Below, in pieces: positions 51,911 to 59,073 of a DNA stretch of 59,073 bases. This stretch comes from an uncultured Caulobacterales bacterium (GTDB lineage: Bacteria > Pseudomonadota > Alphaproteobacteria > Caulobacterales > Caulobacteraceae): positions 1-59,073 of the forward strand of contig CAILTK010000043.1 in NCBI GenBank assembly GCA_903837135.1, written 5' to 3'. Below the pieces are notes generated by a model that was not told where the DNA came from, did not search any database, and was given only the letters and a program-made list of their open reading frames with translations. The position numbers were made by a program, and so were the translations under genes. How positions within the stretch are numbered: the stretch's first letter is position 1; each line of letters starts with the position of its first letter.

Positions 51911-52876
51911 ATGGAACAGAAGAAAGACGGCAAGCGCGGCTTGGGCGCGCTGAGTCTGCAGGTCCTGCGGACCTTCATGACCGTGGCCGAAACCGGCAGT
52001 TTTTCCAACGCGGCCAAACAGCTGGAGATCGCCCAGCCCACGGTCTCGTTCCAGATCGCCAGGGTGGAGGAAATGCTGGGGGCGACGCTGTTCCACAGGC
52101 GGCCCAAGCCCGAGCTGACCGCCGTGGGCCGCGATGTCTATACGCGCGTGCGGCTCATCCTTAGCCGCGTGAACGAACTGGAGGCCAGTCTGGACCAGTT
52201 CAAGCAGCTCGAACTGGGACAGATCCGGATCGGCATCAGCGCGCCCCGGTGCGCCCTATCGCTGATCGGGATGTTCATGCGCGATCACCCCGGCGTCGAT
52301 GTCCACACCATCGCCGGCAACTCGGATGATCTGTTGCGCCTGCTGGAGCAGAACCGCATCGATATCGCGATCGCCGGCCTGCCGCACGGGGTGACCGACT
52401 TCAACTGCCGCCTGATCGAGGCCATCCACCTGTGCGCCTGGCTACCGGCCGGCGACGCGCTGGCGGGGCGCTCCGCGATCGATCTCGAGACCGTGGCGGC
52501 GCTGCCCCTGGTCATGCGTGAGCAGGGCTCGATCACACGGCGGATCTTCGAAAGCGCCTGCGCGGAAAAGGGGCTGACGCCCGACATCCGCTTGACCATT
52601 CATAGCCGCGAAAGCGTGCGCGAAGCGGTCGCGGCAGGCGTCGGCGCCGGAATTGTCTTCAATTCGGAAGCCAATTTCGACTCCCGGGTGAGCTTCATCC
52701 CGATCGAGCCGCAGATCGCTGCGGGCACCTACCTGATCTATCCGGAAACGCTGTGCGATCTGCCCGCCGTTCGCGCCTTTGTCGATCTGGTGGAACGCAA
52801 GCAGCCGGCCGCGCCGTCGCTGCTGACCGCTCCGCAAACCGTGCGCCCCGAGCCCGTCGGGGACTCAGTCGTCTGA
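51911..52876 (+). CDS. LysR-family transcriptional regulator
   Basis: A 321-residue LysR regulator. The N-terminal winged HTH (about 14-75) reads LSLQVLRTFMTVAETGSFSNAAKQLEIAQPTVSFQIARVEEMLGATLFHR, followed by a linker helix. The C-terminal periplasmic-binding-type effector domain (about 100-300) includes GQIRIGISAPRCAL and the AVAAGVGAGIVFNSE stretch. It is divergent from the phosphodiesterase gene and overlaps the SGNH gene tail-to-tail by 12 bp. It is the only regulator in the 50-58 kb locus and probably controls the phosphodiesterase and possibly the TonB receptor-SGNH operon. The inducer is unknown. Confidence 0.9.
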   Translation: MEQKKDGKRGLGALSLQVLRTFMTVAETGSFSNAAKQLEIAQPTVSFQIARVEEMLGATLFHRRPKPELTAVGRDVYTRVRLILSRVNELEASLDQFKQLELGQIRIGISAPRCALSLIGMFMRDHPGVDVHTIAGNSDDLLRLLEQNRIDIAIAGLPHGVTDFNCRLIEAIHLCAWLPAGDALAGRSAIDLETVAALPLVMREQGSITRRIFESACAEKGLTPDIRLTIHSRESVREAVAAGVGAGIVFNSEANFDSRVSFIPIEPQIAAGTYLIYPETLCDLPAVRAFVDLVERKQPAAPSLLTAPQTVRPEPVGDSVV

Positions 52877-54055
52877 CAGAAGGCCTTCGACGAGCGGCGT
52901 GGCGCGTCGTCCCATCAGCTGTTGCCCGGCGGCCGACGGATGCAGGCCGTCGATGAGCTGGCCGGCCTCTTGGTCTCCCAGCAGCACACGACCGTCGCGG
53001 TAGTGCAGACGCCGGTCGCCCAGCGCCCTGCGACGGTCGATCAGGCCCTCAAGCAAGCGACGTATCGAGGCGGCGGTCAAGGCGCCCTCGGCCAGGCTGG
53101 CGGGACGCGGCGGCGGCGCCACGCCCTCGGCCGTGCGCCGCGCGGGTCCGGGATGGGATTCGAAGGCGCCCGAATGGATCGGCGAAATCACCATGATCGG
53201 GACCTCCGGACGGACGCCGCGAATGATGTCGAGAAAGGTGTGAACCGCGGGAATGAAAGCGCGCTCGCGCATGGCGTCGGCCGTGATCACGTTGGCGCCG
53301 ATCTTGAGGGTCAGGAGGTCGGCGTCGCTTTCCGCCATCGCGCGGGCGACGAAGCCCTCGAGCAGACAATTGCCGCTATAGCCCAGCGAGGTGAGGTCCA
53401 GGTCCAGCGCCCGCGCCACGACGGCGGGCCAGCAGTCGCTGGGACCCTCGGCCTCCTTGCCGTGGCTGATTGAACTGCCGTAGTGCATCCATCGCCGCCG
53501 GGCGGCGGGCGGCGGCGCGACCAAGGCGTCCGCATCCACCCGCAGCGCTTTAAGGGTGATCGCCGCATTCTGGGGCAGCCATAGTTCGAGCCGCTTCATG
53601 CCTGGCGGCAAATGGTCGAAGCGAAGGCGCGTGGCCGGCCCCGGTTGCCGCGTCACCTCGGGCGGAAACCGCCCGAAGTCGACCAGCAGGGTTGGCCCCT
53701 CGGGCGCAAGGCGGCGCGCGAACCGGCGATCACCGACAAACAGGTCGAAGACGACCGGGCGTCGCGCGCCGCCCACATAGCGCAGCCCGGTCGCTTCGGC
53801 GTCCAGTTCGAGCGCTCGCGTGTCGCTGTCCAGCCGCAGCCGCATCCCGGCGGACATGCTCGCCGTCAGCACCAGCTGAGGGTCAGGGTCCCTCCCTTGC
53901 GCTGCGGCGGGAAGTCGCGAGAGGCTAAGCCCTTCCTGCGACCATGCCCGGGTCATGGCGCCCCGAACGAGCCCGTCTGTCAGATCCAGGTTTCGCAAAG
54001 GGGGCGATGTCCGAGGCGGAAGCGATGCAAAGGAGTAGGCCGTGAAACCGGCCAT
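52865..54055 (-). CDS. SGNH/GDSL-family hydrolase with N-terminal beta domain
   Basis: A 396-residue hydrolase. Residues about 1-185 form a beta-rich accessory domain; about 186-396 are an SGNH domain. Block I is MHYGSSISHGKEAEG (Ser near 192), block II TSLGYSGNCLL, block III LLTLKIGANVI, block V IDGLHPSAAGQQLM (Asp/His). The family removes acyl groups from esters, carbohydrates or lipids. No clear signal peptide is seen. It lies 33 bp after the TonB receptor on the same strand and is presumably co-transcribed, so it probably processes the imported ligand. Confidence 0.85.
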   Translation of the reverse strand: MAGFTAYSFASLPPRTSPPLRNLDLTDGLVRGAMTRAWSQEGLSLSRLPAAAQGRDPDPQLVLTASMSAGMRLRLDSDTRALELDAEATGLRYVGGARRPVVFDLFVGDRRFARRLAPEGPTLLVDFGRFPPEVTRQPGPATRLRFDHLPPGMKRLELWLPQNAAITLKALRVDADALVAPPPAARRRWMHYGSSISHGKEAEGPSDCWPAVVARALDLDLTSLGYSGNCLLEGFVARAMAESDADLLTLKIGANVITADAMRERAFIPAVHTFLDIIRGVRPEVPIMVISPIHSGAFESHPGPARRTAEGVAPPPRPASLAEGALTAASIRRLLEGLIDRRRALGDRRLHYRDGRVLLGDQEAGQLIDGLHPSAAGQQLMGRRATPLVEGLLSDD

Positions 54056-54088
54056 CGCTCCGCGAAGGCGCGATGGCCGGCGATCACA

Positions 54089-56410
54089 TCAATAGCGCAG
54101 CTTGAAGGTCGCGCCATAGGACCGCGGTTCGCGGAAGAAGCGGATCTGGTCGCCATAGGCGCCGTTCTGCGAATAGACCTGATTCAGGCGGTCGGTGAGG
54201 TTGTTGCAGAACACGGTCAGGGACCAGCGCTGGTCCATGGCCGCCACGCCGATCTTGGCTTCGATGGAATAGTGGCGGGGAATATATTCCCGGACCGCGT
54301 TGACCACGTTGGAATACGAAAATGTCTCCAGCGCATAGCCGCCGCCGACAAAGGCTTTCAGCGCCGGCGAGAGCGGGCGCTCGTAGTCGCCGGCCAGGTA
54401 GAGCTTATAGTCCGGCGCATAAGGCAGCCGATTGCCCGTGCAGTTGGTGTTCAGCCCGTTGCAGTTCACGAAATCGGTGAACCGCGCGCGATTGTAGCTG
54501 AAATTGGCGGTCAGGCTCAGCCCTGGCAGTGGGATCGCCTCCACCTCGGTCTCGACGCCCTTCGAGTTCGCCTTACCGGCGTTGGCCAGGCGCGCGACCG
54601 ACGACCCGTTCACGGTCGGCGTCCACTGCGACACCTGGAAACCGGTGAAATCCTCCCAGAAGCCGGTCACGTTGAAGCGCAGCCGCCGGGCGAACCACTC
54701 GGATTTGAGCCCGATTTCGTAGTTGGTGGAGGACTCGTCGCCGAGCCGCAGGCCGGCGTTGAACACCGCCTGGGTGATCACGCCGGTGTTCCAGCCGCCC
54801 GCCTTGAAGCCCCTGGACACGCTGGCGAACAGGGTCGCGTCCTGCGTCGGATGGTAGCTGGCCGAGACCTTCGGCGTGAACGCCCGGAAGGTCTCCTTGT
54901 CGGTCTGGTCGGAGAACTGGGCGAAGGAAGCGTAGGCCAGGTTGGCCGCGTTGGTCGGGTCGGCGCGGAGCGGATCGTTCTCCGAGAAGTTATCGAGCGT
55001 CTTGCGGATCACCGAGTAGCGGGCGCCCGCGCCGATCTCGACGTCGGGGATGGGCCGGTAGAGTAACGAGCCGTATGCCGCGTAGGATTGGTCCGACACC
55101 GTCGCGGGCGCATGGATGACCGTGTTGTTGTAGAGCCGTAGCGGCGAAGCGGCCACGGCGAGGGGGATGGCGGCCTCGGCGACGCCGCGGCTCCAGAAGG
55201 TCAGCGCCGCGAATTCCGAGCCCAGATCGTAGCGGGTGTCGGCGCCGTTCTTGCCGTCCTGGAAATACAGCCCGGCGATGAAGCTGAGCGGCTGGGCGGC
55301 GTCGCTCGAGAGGCGTAGCTCTTGGCTGAACTGGTGCGAAGTCTGGTTGAGGTCGTAGACGCGCCCCGGCACAGGCAGATCGGTGGCGTCTGAGATCTGC
55401 TGGAAGCGCTCCGTCTGAAAGGCGCTGATCGACGTCAGCTTGAGCCGCTCGCTCAGGCGCCAGTCGACGGAGCCGATGAAGAACTGCGACTGGCCCGTCT
55501 CGCCCTGGTCGTTGCTGTCGGCGATCTGCAGGTCGCCCGGAAGCGACAGGCCGCTGAACTTCGGATAGAGCCTCTGGAAGCTCGCCCATTGCGCGGGCGA
55601 CCAGGCGCCGATGGTCCAGACGGACTTGTTGTCGTCCCACAGGCCCGAATACTGCAGATTGATCTCGACATCCGCGTTCGGCTGATAGCGCAGCTGCGCG
55701 CGGAGCGAGCGCCGATCCACCCCGCCGTAGGACCGGTCGAGGTAGATGTTGTCGATGAAGCCATCCGACGTCTCGCTGGTGGCGGTCACGGCCAGAGCGA
55801 GTTTGTCCTTGATGAGCGGCAGGTTCACGCGCCCACCGAAGCGGCGGTGGCTGAAGCTGCCGAGTTCGCCGATGAAGTCGCCGCCCAGGTCGCTCAGATC
55901 GGGCTTGCGCGTGGTGAAGCTGATGGCGCCGGCGTCGGTGTTCATGCCGAAGGTCGTGCCCTGGGGGCCTCGAAGGAATTCAACCCGCTCCATCCCCAGC
56001 AGGGTCTGGTCGTCGGCGTAGGAGCGCTTGACGTAGACGCCGTCCAGATAGACGCCCACGCGCGCGTCATAGCCCGGCGTGCTGGCGTAATCGACCACGC
56101 CTCGCATTCCGATCTGACCGACAGTCTTGGCCCGGTTCACGGCAAAGGTGACGCCGGGCGCCGCGCGCTCCAGATCATCGAGGCTGACGGCGTTCAGCTG
56201 GTCGATCCGTTTGGCCGTGAAGGCCAGGATCGAGACCGGAACGGTTTGCAGCTTCTCCTCCCGCCGCTGCGCGGTGACGATGATTTCCTCGACGCCTTGC
56301 GAGGCTTTCGCCGGCTCGGCGGAGTCGTCGCGGGTCTCGGCGAGCGCCGGGCTGGCGGCCGCGGTGAGCGCGGTCGCGATGGCGATGAGCGATGGTCCAA
56401 ACCTGTTCAT
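54089..56410 (-). CDS. TonB-dependent receptor
   Basis: A 773-residue receptor. The signal peptide MNRFGPSLIAIATALTAAASPALAE is followed by TonB-box-like EEIIVTAQRREEKLQ, a plug domain (LERAAPGVTFAVNR, then MERVEFLRGPQGTTFGMNTDAGAISF) and a barrel ending GATFKLRY. I set the start at 56410, where the signal peptide begins; the frame extends 61 codons upstream without family character. It is first in an operon with the SGNH hydrolase and divergent from the HD oxygenase-MFS pair. The ligand is probably connected to that pair (inference). Confidence 0.92.
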   Translation of the reverse strand: MNRFGPSLIAIATALTAAASPALAETRDDSAEPAKASQGVEEIIVTAQRREEKLQTVPVSILAFTAKRIDQLNAVSLDDLERAAPGVTFAVNRAKTVGQIGMRGVVDYASTPGYDARVGVYLDGVYVKRSYADDQTLLGMERVEFLRGPQGTTFGMNTDAGAISFTTRKPDLSDLGGDFIGELGSFSHRRFGGRVNLPLIKDKLALAVTATSETSDGFIDNIYLDRSYGGVDRRSLRAQLRYQPNADVEINLQYSGLWDDNKSVWTIGAWSPAQWASFQRLYPKFSGLSLPGDLQIADSNDQGETGQSQFFIGSVDWRLSERLKLTSISAFQTERFQQISDATDLPVPGRVYDLNQTSHQFSQELRLSSDAAQPLSFIAGLYFQDGKNGADTRYDLGSEFAALTFWSRGVAEAAIPLAVAASPLRLYNNTVIHAPATVSDQSYAAYGSLLYRPIPDVEIGAGARYSVIRKTLDNFSENDPLRADPTNAANLAYASFAQFSDQTDKETFRAFTPKVSASYHPTQDATLFASVSRGFKAGGWNTGVITQAVFNAGLRLGDESSTNYEIGLKSEWFARRLRFNVTGFWEDFTGFQVSQWTPTVNGSSVARLANAGKANSKGVETEVEAIPLPGLSLTANFSYNRARFTDFVNCNGLNTNCTGNRLPYAPDYKLYLAGDYERPLSPALKAFVGGGYALETFSYSNVVNAVREYIPRHYSIEAKIGVAAMDQRWSLTVFCNNLTDRLNQVYSQNGAYGDQIRFFREPRSYGATFKLRY

Positions 56411-56464
56411 GAGGCCCCCGGGGTTTGCCTGGCGCGCGATGGCGCGCCGATCGATCCAATCTAT

Positions 56465-56475
56465 TGATCGATAAA
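56465..56475. promoter_or_regulatory. TGATCGATAAA motif upstream of the fourth TonB receptor
   Basis: Identical 11-mer to 42414-42424, again on the plus strand upstream of a minus-strand TonB receptor gene, 55 bp from the start. It lies in an AT-rich 287-bp divergent region (56411-56697). Confidence 0.35.
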
Positions 56476-56697
56476 TATCTGCAATCCATGAAGCTAATAT
56501 GATGGTGCGCAACATCGGCTTGGCGCGGCCCCGAAATCCCGGCGCTGCGCCGGAAATGTGTGGGTTATTCCGCCGTTCGTGCCGAAACGACACGCTCGGA
56601 ACTGAGTGAAATTATGAATTCTTATGATTATGTATATTGATATATGTTCCACTATCTATAGGGGAACGCTATCGTCGACCCACGCGAGGAGCACCGG

Positions 56698-57240
56698 ATG
56701 ACTGAGACGAAGCCCTATTTCCCCACGCTCGAGGCGCTGGACGCCTTCCTGGAAGACATGGCCACCCGGCCTTGCGAGGCCCCGGACCTGAGCGAACTCG
56801 ACCACGGGCTGCAGTGCGCCGAGGTGCTGAAAGCGATGAGGCCCGACGACGTCGAGCTACAGGTGGCGGGCTTGCTGCATGACGTCGCCCACGGTCTGTG
56901 CCACATCCGCGACCACGCCGAGGTCGGCGCCCACGCGCTGCGCGATCTGATGAACGACCGGGTGAACGCGCTTATCGCCCTGCATGTCGCGGCCAAGCGG
57001 TATCTGGTGACCACCCAACGCACCTATCGCGATCGTCTGTCCCCCACCAGCCTGCGCAGTTTCGAGCTGCAGGGCGGCGACATGAGCGCGGAGGAAATCA
57101 CCCAATTCGCAAGCGATCCCCTCAGCGACGACGCCCTGCGCCTTCGGGAAGCCGATGACGCCGCCAAGGTTGTCGGCAAGGTCGTCCCGGGCCTTGACGC
57201 CTGGCGCGACGCCCTGCGCGCTTGCGCGCGACAAGCCTGA
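56698..57240 (+). CDS. HD-domain oxygenase-like protein, PhnZ/TmpB relative with altered lid
   Basis: A 180-residue HD protein homologous to the one at 9888-10427. It shares DHGLQCAEVL, LLHDVAHG, LHVAAKRYLV and the FELQGGDM segment. All expected diiron ligands are present: His36, His61-Asp62, His73, His96 (Lys100 nearby) and Asp153 (RLREADD). The Tyr/Glu lid that closes over the substrate in PhnZ (TYGEGVSQIEHA in the first copy) is replaced here by TRPCEAPDLSELDHG. It is probably an oxygenase for a different phosphonate or a related alcohol. It is followed 28 bp later by an MFS permease of the same family as the one in the first phosphonate locus. Confidence 0.85.
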   Translation: MTETKPYFPTLEALDAFLEDMATRPCEAPDLSELDHGLQCAEVLKAMRPDDVELQVAGLLHDVAHGLCHIRDHAEVGAHALRDLMNDRVNALIALHVAAKRYLVTTQRTYRDRLSPTSLRSFELQGGDMSAEEITQFASDPLSDDALRLREADDAAKVVGKVVPGLDAWRDALRACARQA

Positions 57241-57268
57241 AAATCTCTCGGCGCCGGCGGGGTGGGCG

Positions 57269-58543
57269 ATGGGTGGCCTGAGGAACTTTCTGCGAGAACG
57301 CCGAGGCCTGGTCGCGCCCTGGGCCCTGGCGTTCGCGTTCGCGACCTATTTCTGCATGTACGCGTTTCGCAAACCGTTCACCGCCGCGACCTATGATCAT
57401 ATCGTCGGCTGGCCCTTCGCATTCGATTTCAAGGCCAGCCTCATCCTCAGCCAGGTGCTCGGCTACACGCTCTCCAAGGCTCTTGGCATAAAGATCGTCG
57501 CCGAGGCCGGTGATCGGGGACGGGGGTGGCTGATCTTGGCGATGATCGGCCTGAGCGAGCTTTCCCTGGTTGTGTTCGCCGTGCTGCCGACGGTCTTGAA
57601 GCCATTCGCGATGTTTCTGAACGGACTGCCGCTGGGCATGATCTGGAGCTTGGTCCTGCGCTATCTGGAAGGGCGGCGGACCAGCGAAATCCTCGGCGCC
57701 GGCCTGTGCACGAGCTTCATTCTCTCCTCGGGCGTTGTGAAGGGCGTGGGGCTGTGGCTGCTGGTGGAGCGCGACGTCGCCGAAGCCTGGATGCCGGCCC
57801 TGACCGGCGCGATCTTCCTACCGATCATCGCCTGTTCGATATTCCTGCTGGCCCAGACGCCGGCGCCCGATGGTCGGGACAAGGAGGAAAGGGCCGCGCG
57901 CGTTCCCATGCGGAAGGCCGACCGCCAGGCCTTCTTCCGGCGGCACCGTCCGGAGTTGATCCTGTTGGGCGGCGCCTTCGCGTTGTTGGCGACCGTCCGC
58001 GATTTCCGGGATAATTTCGCGGTCGAGATCTGGCGGGCGGTGGGTTACGCGAAGGTCCCGCAGGTGTTGGCGCTGTCGGAGGCGCCGGCCGCGCTGCTGG
58101 TTCTCGGAACGGTCGCGCTGCTGGCGCGCGTCAGGGACAACCGCCAGGCCGTCCGGCGGGTTCATCTGGCCATGCTGGGCGGTGTCGTGCTGGCGCTGAT
58201 CTCAACGGTCTTGTTTCAACTCAGGATGATCGACCCCCTCAGCTGGATGATCAGCCTGGGCGCCGGGATCTATCTCGGCTACGTGCCGTGCACCTCGGTT
58301 CTGGCCGACCGGCTGATCGCCGCCCTGCGATCCGGCGGAAACACCGGTTATCTGGTCAACCTGTTCGACACCTGGGCCTATCTGGGCAGTGTCCTCATCC
58401 TGCTGATGAAGGCGTTCGCCCTGCGGGACGTCAACTGGCTGCCGTTCTTCCTGGCGCTCAGCTACGCCGGCCTTTTATTGAGCGCCTTTGGGATACTCGC
58501 CTCGTATGGCCGCTTCCTGGGCCAAGGAGAGGCGACGCCTTAG
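57269..58543 (+). CDS. MFS permease, DUF5690-type (paralogue of the phosphonate-locus permease)
   Basis: A 424-residue membrane protein with about 12 helices. It shares with 6468-7787 the blocks CMYAFRKPFTAATY, LGYTLSKALGIKIVAE, LNGLPLGMIWSLVLRYLEGRR, SFILSSGVVKGVGLWLL and DFRDNFAVEIW. I chose ATG 57269 because transmembrane helix 1 follows 15 residues later; the longer frame from 57155 overlaps the HD gene without family character. It forms an operon with the HD oxygenase and probably imports its substrate or that substrate's precursor. Confidence 0.85.
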   Translation: MGGLRNFLRERRGLVAPWALAFAFATYFCMYAFRKPFTAATYDHIVGWPFAFDFKASLILSQVLGYTLSKALGIKIVAEAGDRGRGWLILAMIGLSELSLVVFAVLPTVLKPFAMFLNGLPLGMIWSLVLRYLEGRRTSEILGAGLCTSFILSSGVVKGVGLWLLVERDVAEAWMPALTGAIFLPIIACSIFLLAQTPAPDGRDKEERAARVPMRKADRQAFFRRHRPELILLGGAFALLATVRDFRDNFAVEIWRAVGYAKVPQVLALSEAPAALLVLGTVALLARVRDNRQAVRRVHLAMLGGVVLALISTVLFQLRMIDPLSWMISLGAGIYLGYVPCTSVLADRLIAALRSGGNTGYLVNLFDTWAYLGSVLILLMKAFALRDVNWLPFFLALSYAGLLLSAFGILASYGRFLGQGEATP

Positions 58544-58749
58544 AACCGTCGTAGGCGCGCGCCCGGACAGGCCCTCTCGACAAGGGATGGCGATGTCCGC
58601 CGGCGCCAGCATGGGCGGGGTTATAGCGGCGCGGCTTGGGTCGGCCGGCAGTGCAGGTAAGTCACGTCCATGGGTTCGCGAAGTCGTCCACCCGACCGTC
58701 GACAACCCGACGTTCCAGGTTCGGCTCAGAGCCCAGAGTCCCCGCCCCC
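58544..58749. other. 206-bp non-coding stretch at the right
   Basis: I see no gene, terminator or repeat that can be supported between the MFS stop codon and the remnant that follows. Confidence 0.4.
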
Positions 58750-58870
58750 TTACCGCGCCGGCGGCCGCGCCCCGCCCAGGAAGTCCGCCGCCTTGAAGTT
58801 GTCCGGGGCGGCCACTTCCACGATCGGCTCCTCGCGGTCGTCGTATTCGAGGCGAAGGGCGCGGGTGAAG
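58750..58870 (-). pseudogene. C-terminal remnant of an unidentified gene, copy 2
   Basis: The minus strand reads about 40 codons with protein-like character, ending VEVAAPDNFKAADFLGGARPPAR and a stop. This matches the remnant at 47533-47603. Upstream of about 58870 the frame continues through Arg/Ser-rich sequence that looks like antisense of the next gene, so the 5' part is missing. The parent family is not recognised. Confidence 0.55.
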
Positions 58871-58939
58871 CCTGGGGATCGCCATGCGCAGCGCCGGCCT
58901 GCTCGCTCTCGGCCAGCCTTTGCTGCACCGGATGGCGTG

Positions 58940-59073
58940 ATGCGGCCGCCTGTCCTCCTTCTGTCCGGCCAGCTGCTCACCGCCGAGACCTGGGCCCCGC
59001 AGATCGGGGTCCTGGCCCGCGACCACGACCTGCGCTTCGCCGACCATACCCGCGACGACAGCATCGCCGGCAT
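58940..59073 (+). CDS. Alpha/beta hydrolase, N-terminal part (gene runs off the right edge)
   Basis: The 44 visible residues start MRPPVLLLSGQLLTAETWAP and end RDDSIAGM or RDDSIAGI. This is the opening of an alpha/beta hydrolase: beta-strand VLLLSG, an oxyanion-type turn, then the W-A-P helix and the ADHTRDDSIA segment typical of a subfamily of serine hydrolases. The catalytic residues lie beyond the window. A GTG immediately before the ATG is an alternative start. Confidence 0.6.
   Translation, partial: MRPPVLLLSGQLLTAETWAPQIGVLARDHDLRFADHTRDDSIAG

Overview
The window is about 59 kb of very GC-rich DNA. Four large TonB-dependent receptors, a run of secreted peptidases and amidases, ROSE-type heat-shock control and dispersed palindromic repeats suggest an alphaproteobacterium, most likely of the Caulobacter/Phenylobacterium type. 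This is inference from gene content; there is no rRNA or other taxonomic marker. I see no tRNA, CRISPR array, insertion sequence or prophage.

Layout. 1-5.8 kb: the 3' end of a phospholipase C gene, a TonB receptor and a TPR-sulfotransferase. 6.0-10.4 kb: a phosphonate locus with an MFS permease and a frameshifted GFA gene on one strand, and a FAD amine oxidase, PhnX and a PhnZ-like HD oxygenase on the other. 10.7-17.2 kb: an alcohol-dehydrogenase-like protein, a class V PLP enzyme, and a molybdenum hydroxylase with its iron-sulfur subunit and a three-haem cytochrome. 17.3-42.3 kb: a D-amino-acid/peptide island. It holds DgcN, a cupin-type XRE regulator and a TonB receptor, then some 20 kb of genes on one strand: two S9 peptidases, two serine hydrolases, a POT peptide transporter, DgcA, a second XRE-cupin regulator, an M19 dipeptidase, an amidase, a MetX-like hydrolase and a third TonB receptor. 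42.7-50.3 kb: a LuxR regulator, an HMG-CoA lyase remnant, a hybrid histidine kinase, small stress-type genes, two Hsp20 genes and MarC with a partial duplicate. 50.4-58.5 kb: a second candidate phosphonate locus with an NPP-type phosphodiesterase, LysR, SGNH esterase, TonB receptor, a divergent HD oxygenase and a paralogue of the first MFS permease. The right edge holds a gene remnant and the start of an alpha/beta hydrolase.

How the genes may work together. In the peptide island, receptors would bring peptides (possibly peptidoglycan-derived) into the periplasm, secreted hydrolases would trim them, the POT permease would import them, and DgcA/DgcN would process D-glutamate. Four upstream regions there (dgcN, the first XRE gene, the serine hydrolase-dgcA-POT operon, the dipeptidase) share a 15-bp motif, TTKCMAMARYAGAAA. 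The two XRE regulators have nearly the same recognition helix, so a single regulon is likely. The two phosphonate-type loci share the pairing of an HD oxygenase with the same MFS permease family. The second HD protein keeps every metal ligand but lacks the PhnZ substrate lid, so it may act on a different phosphonate.
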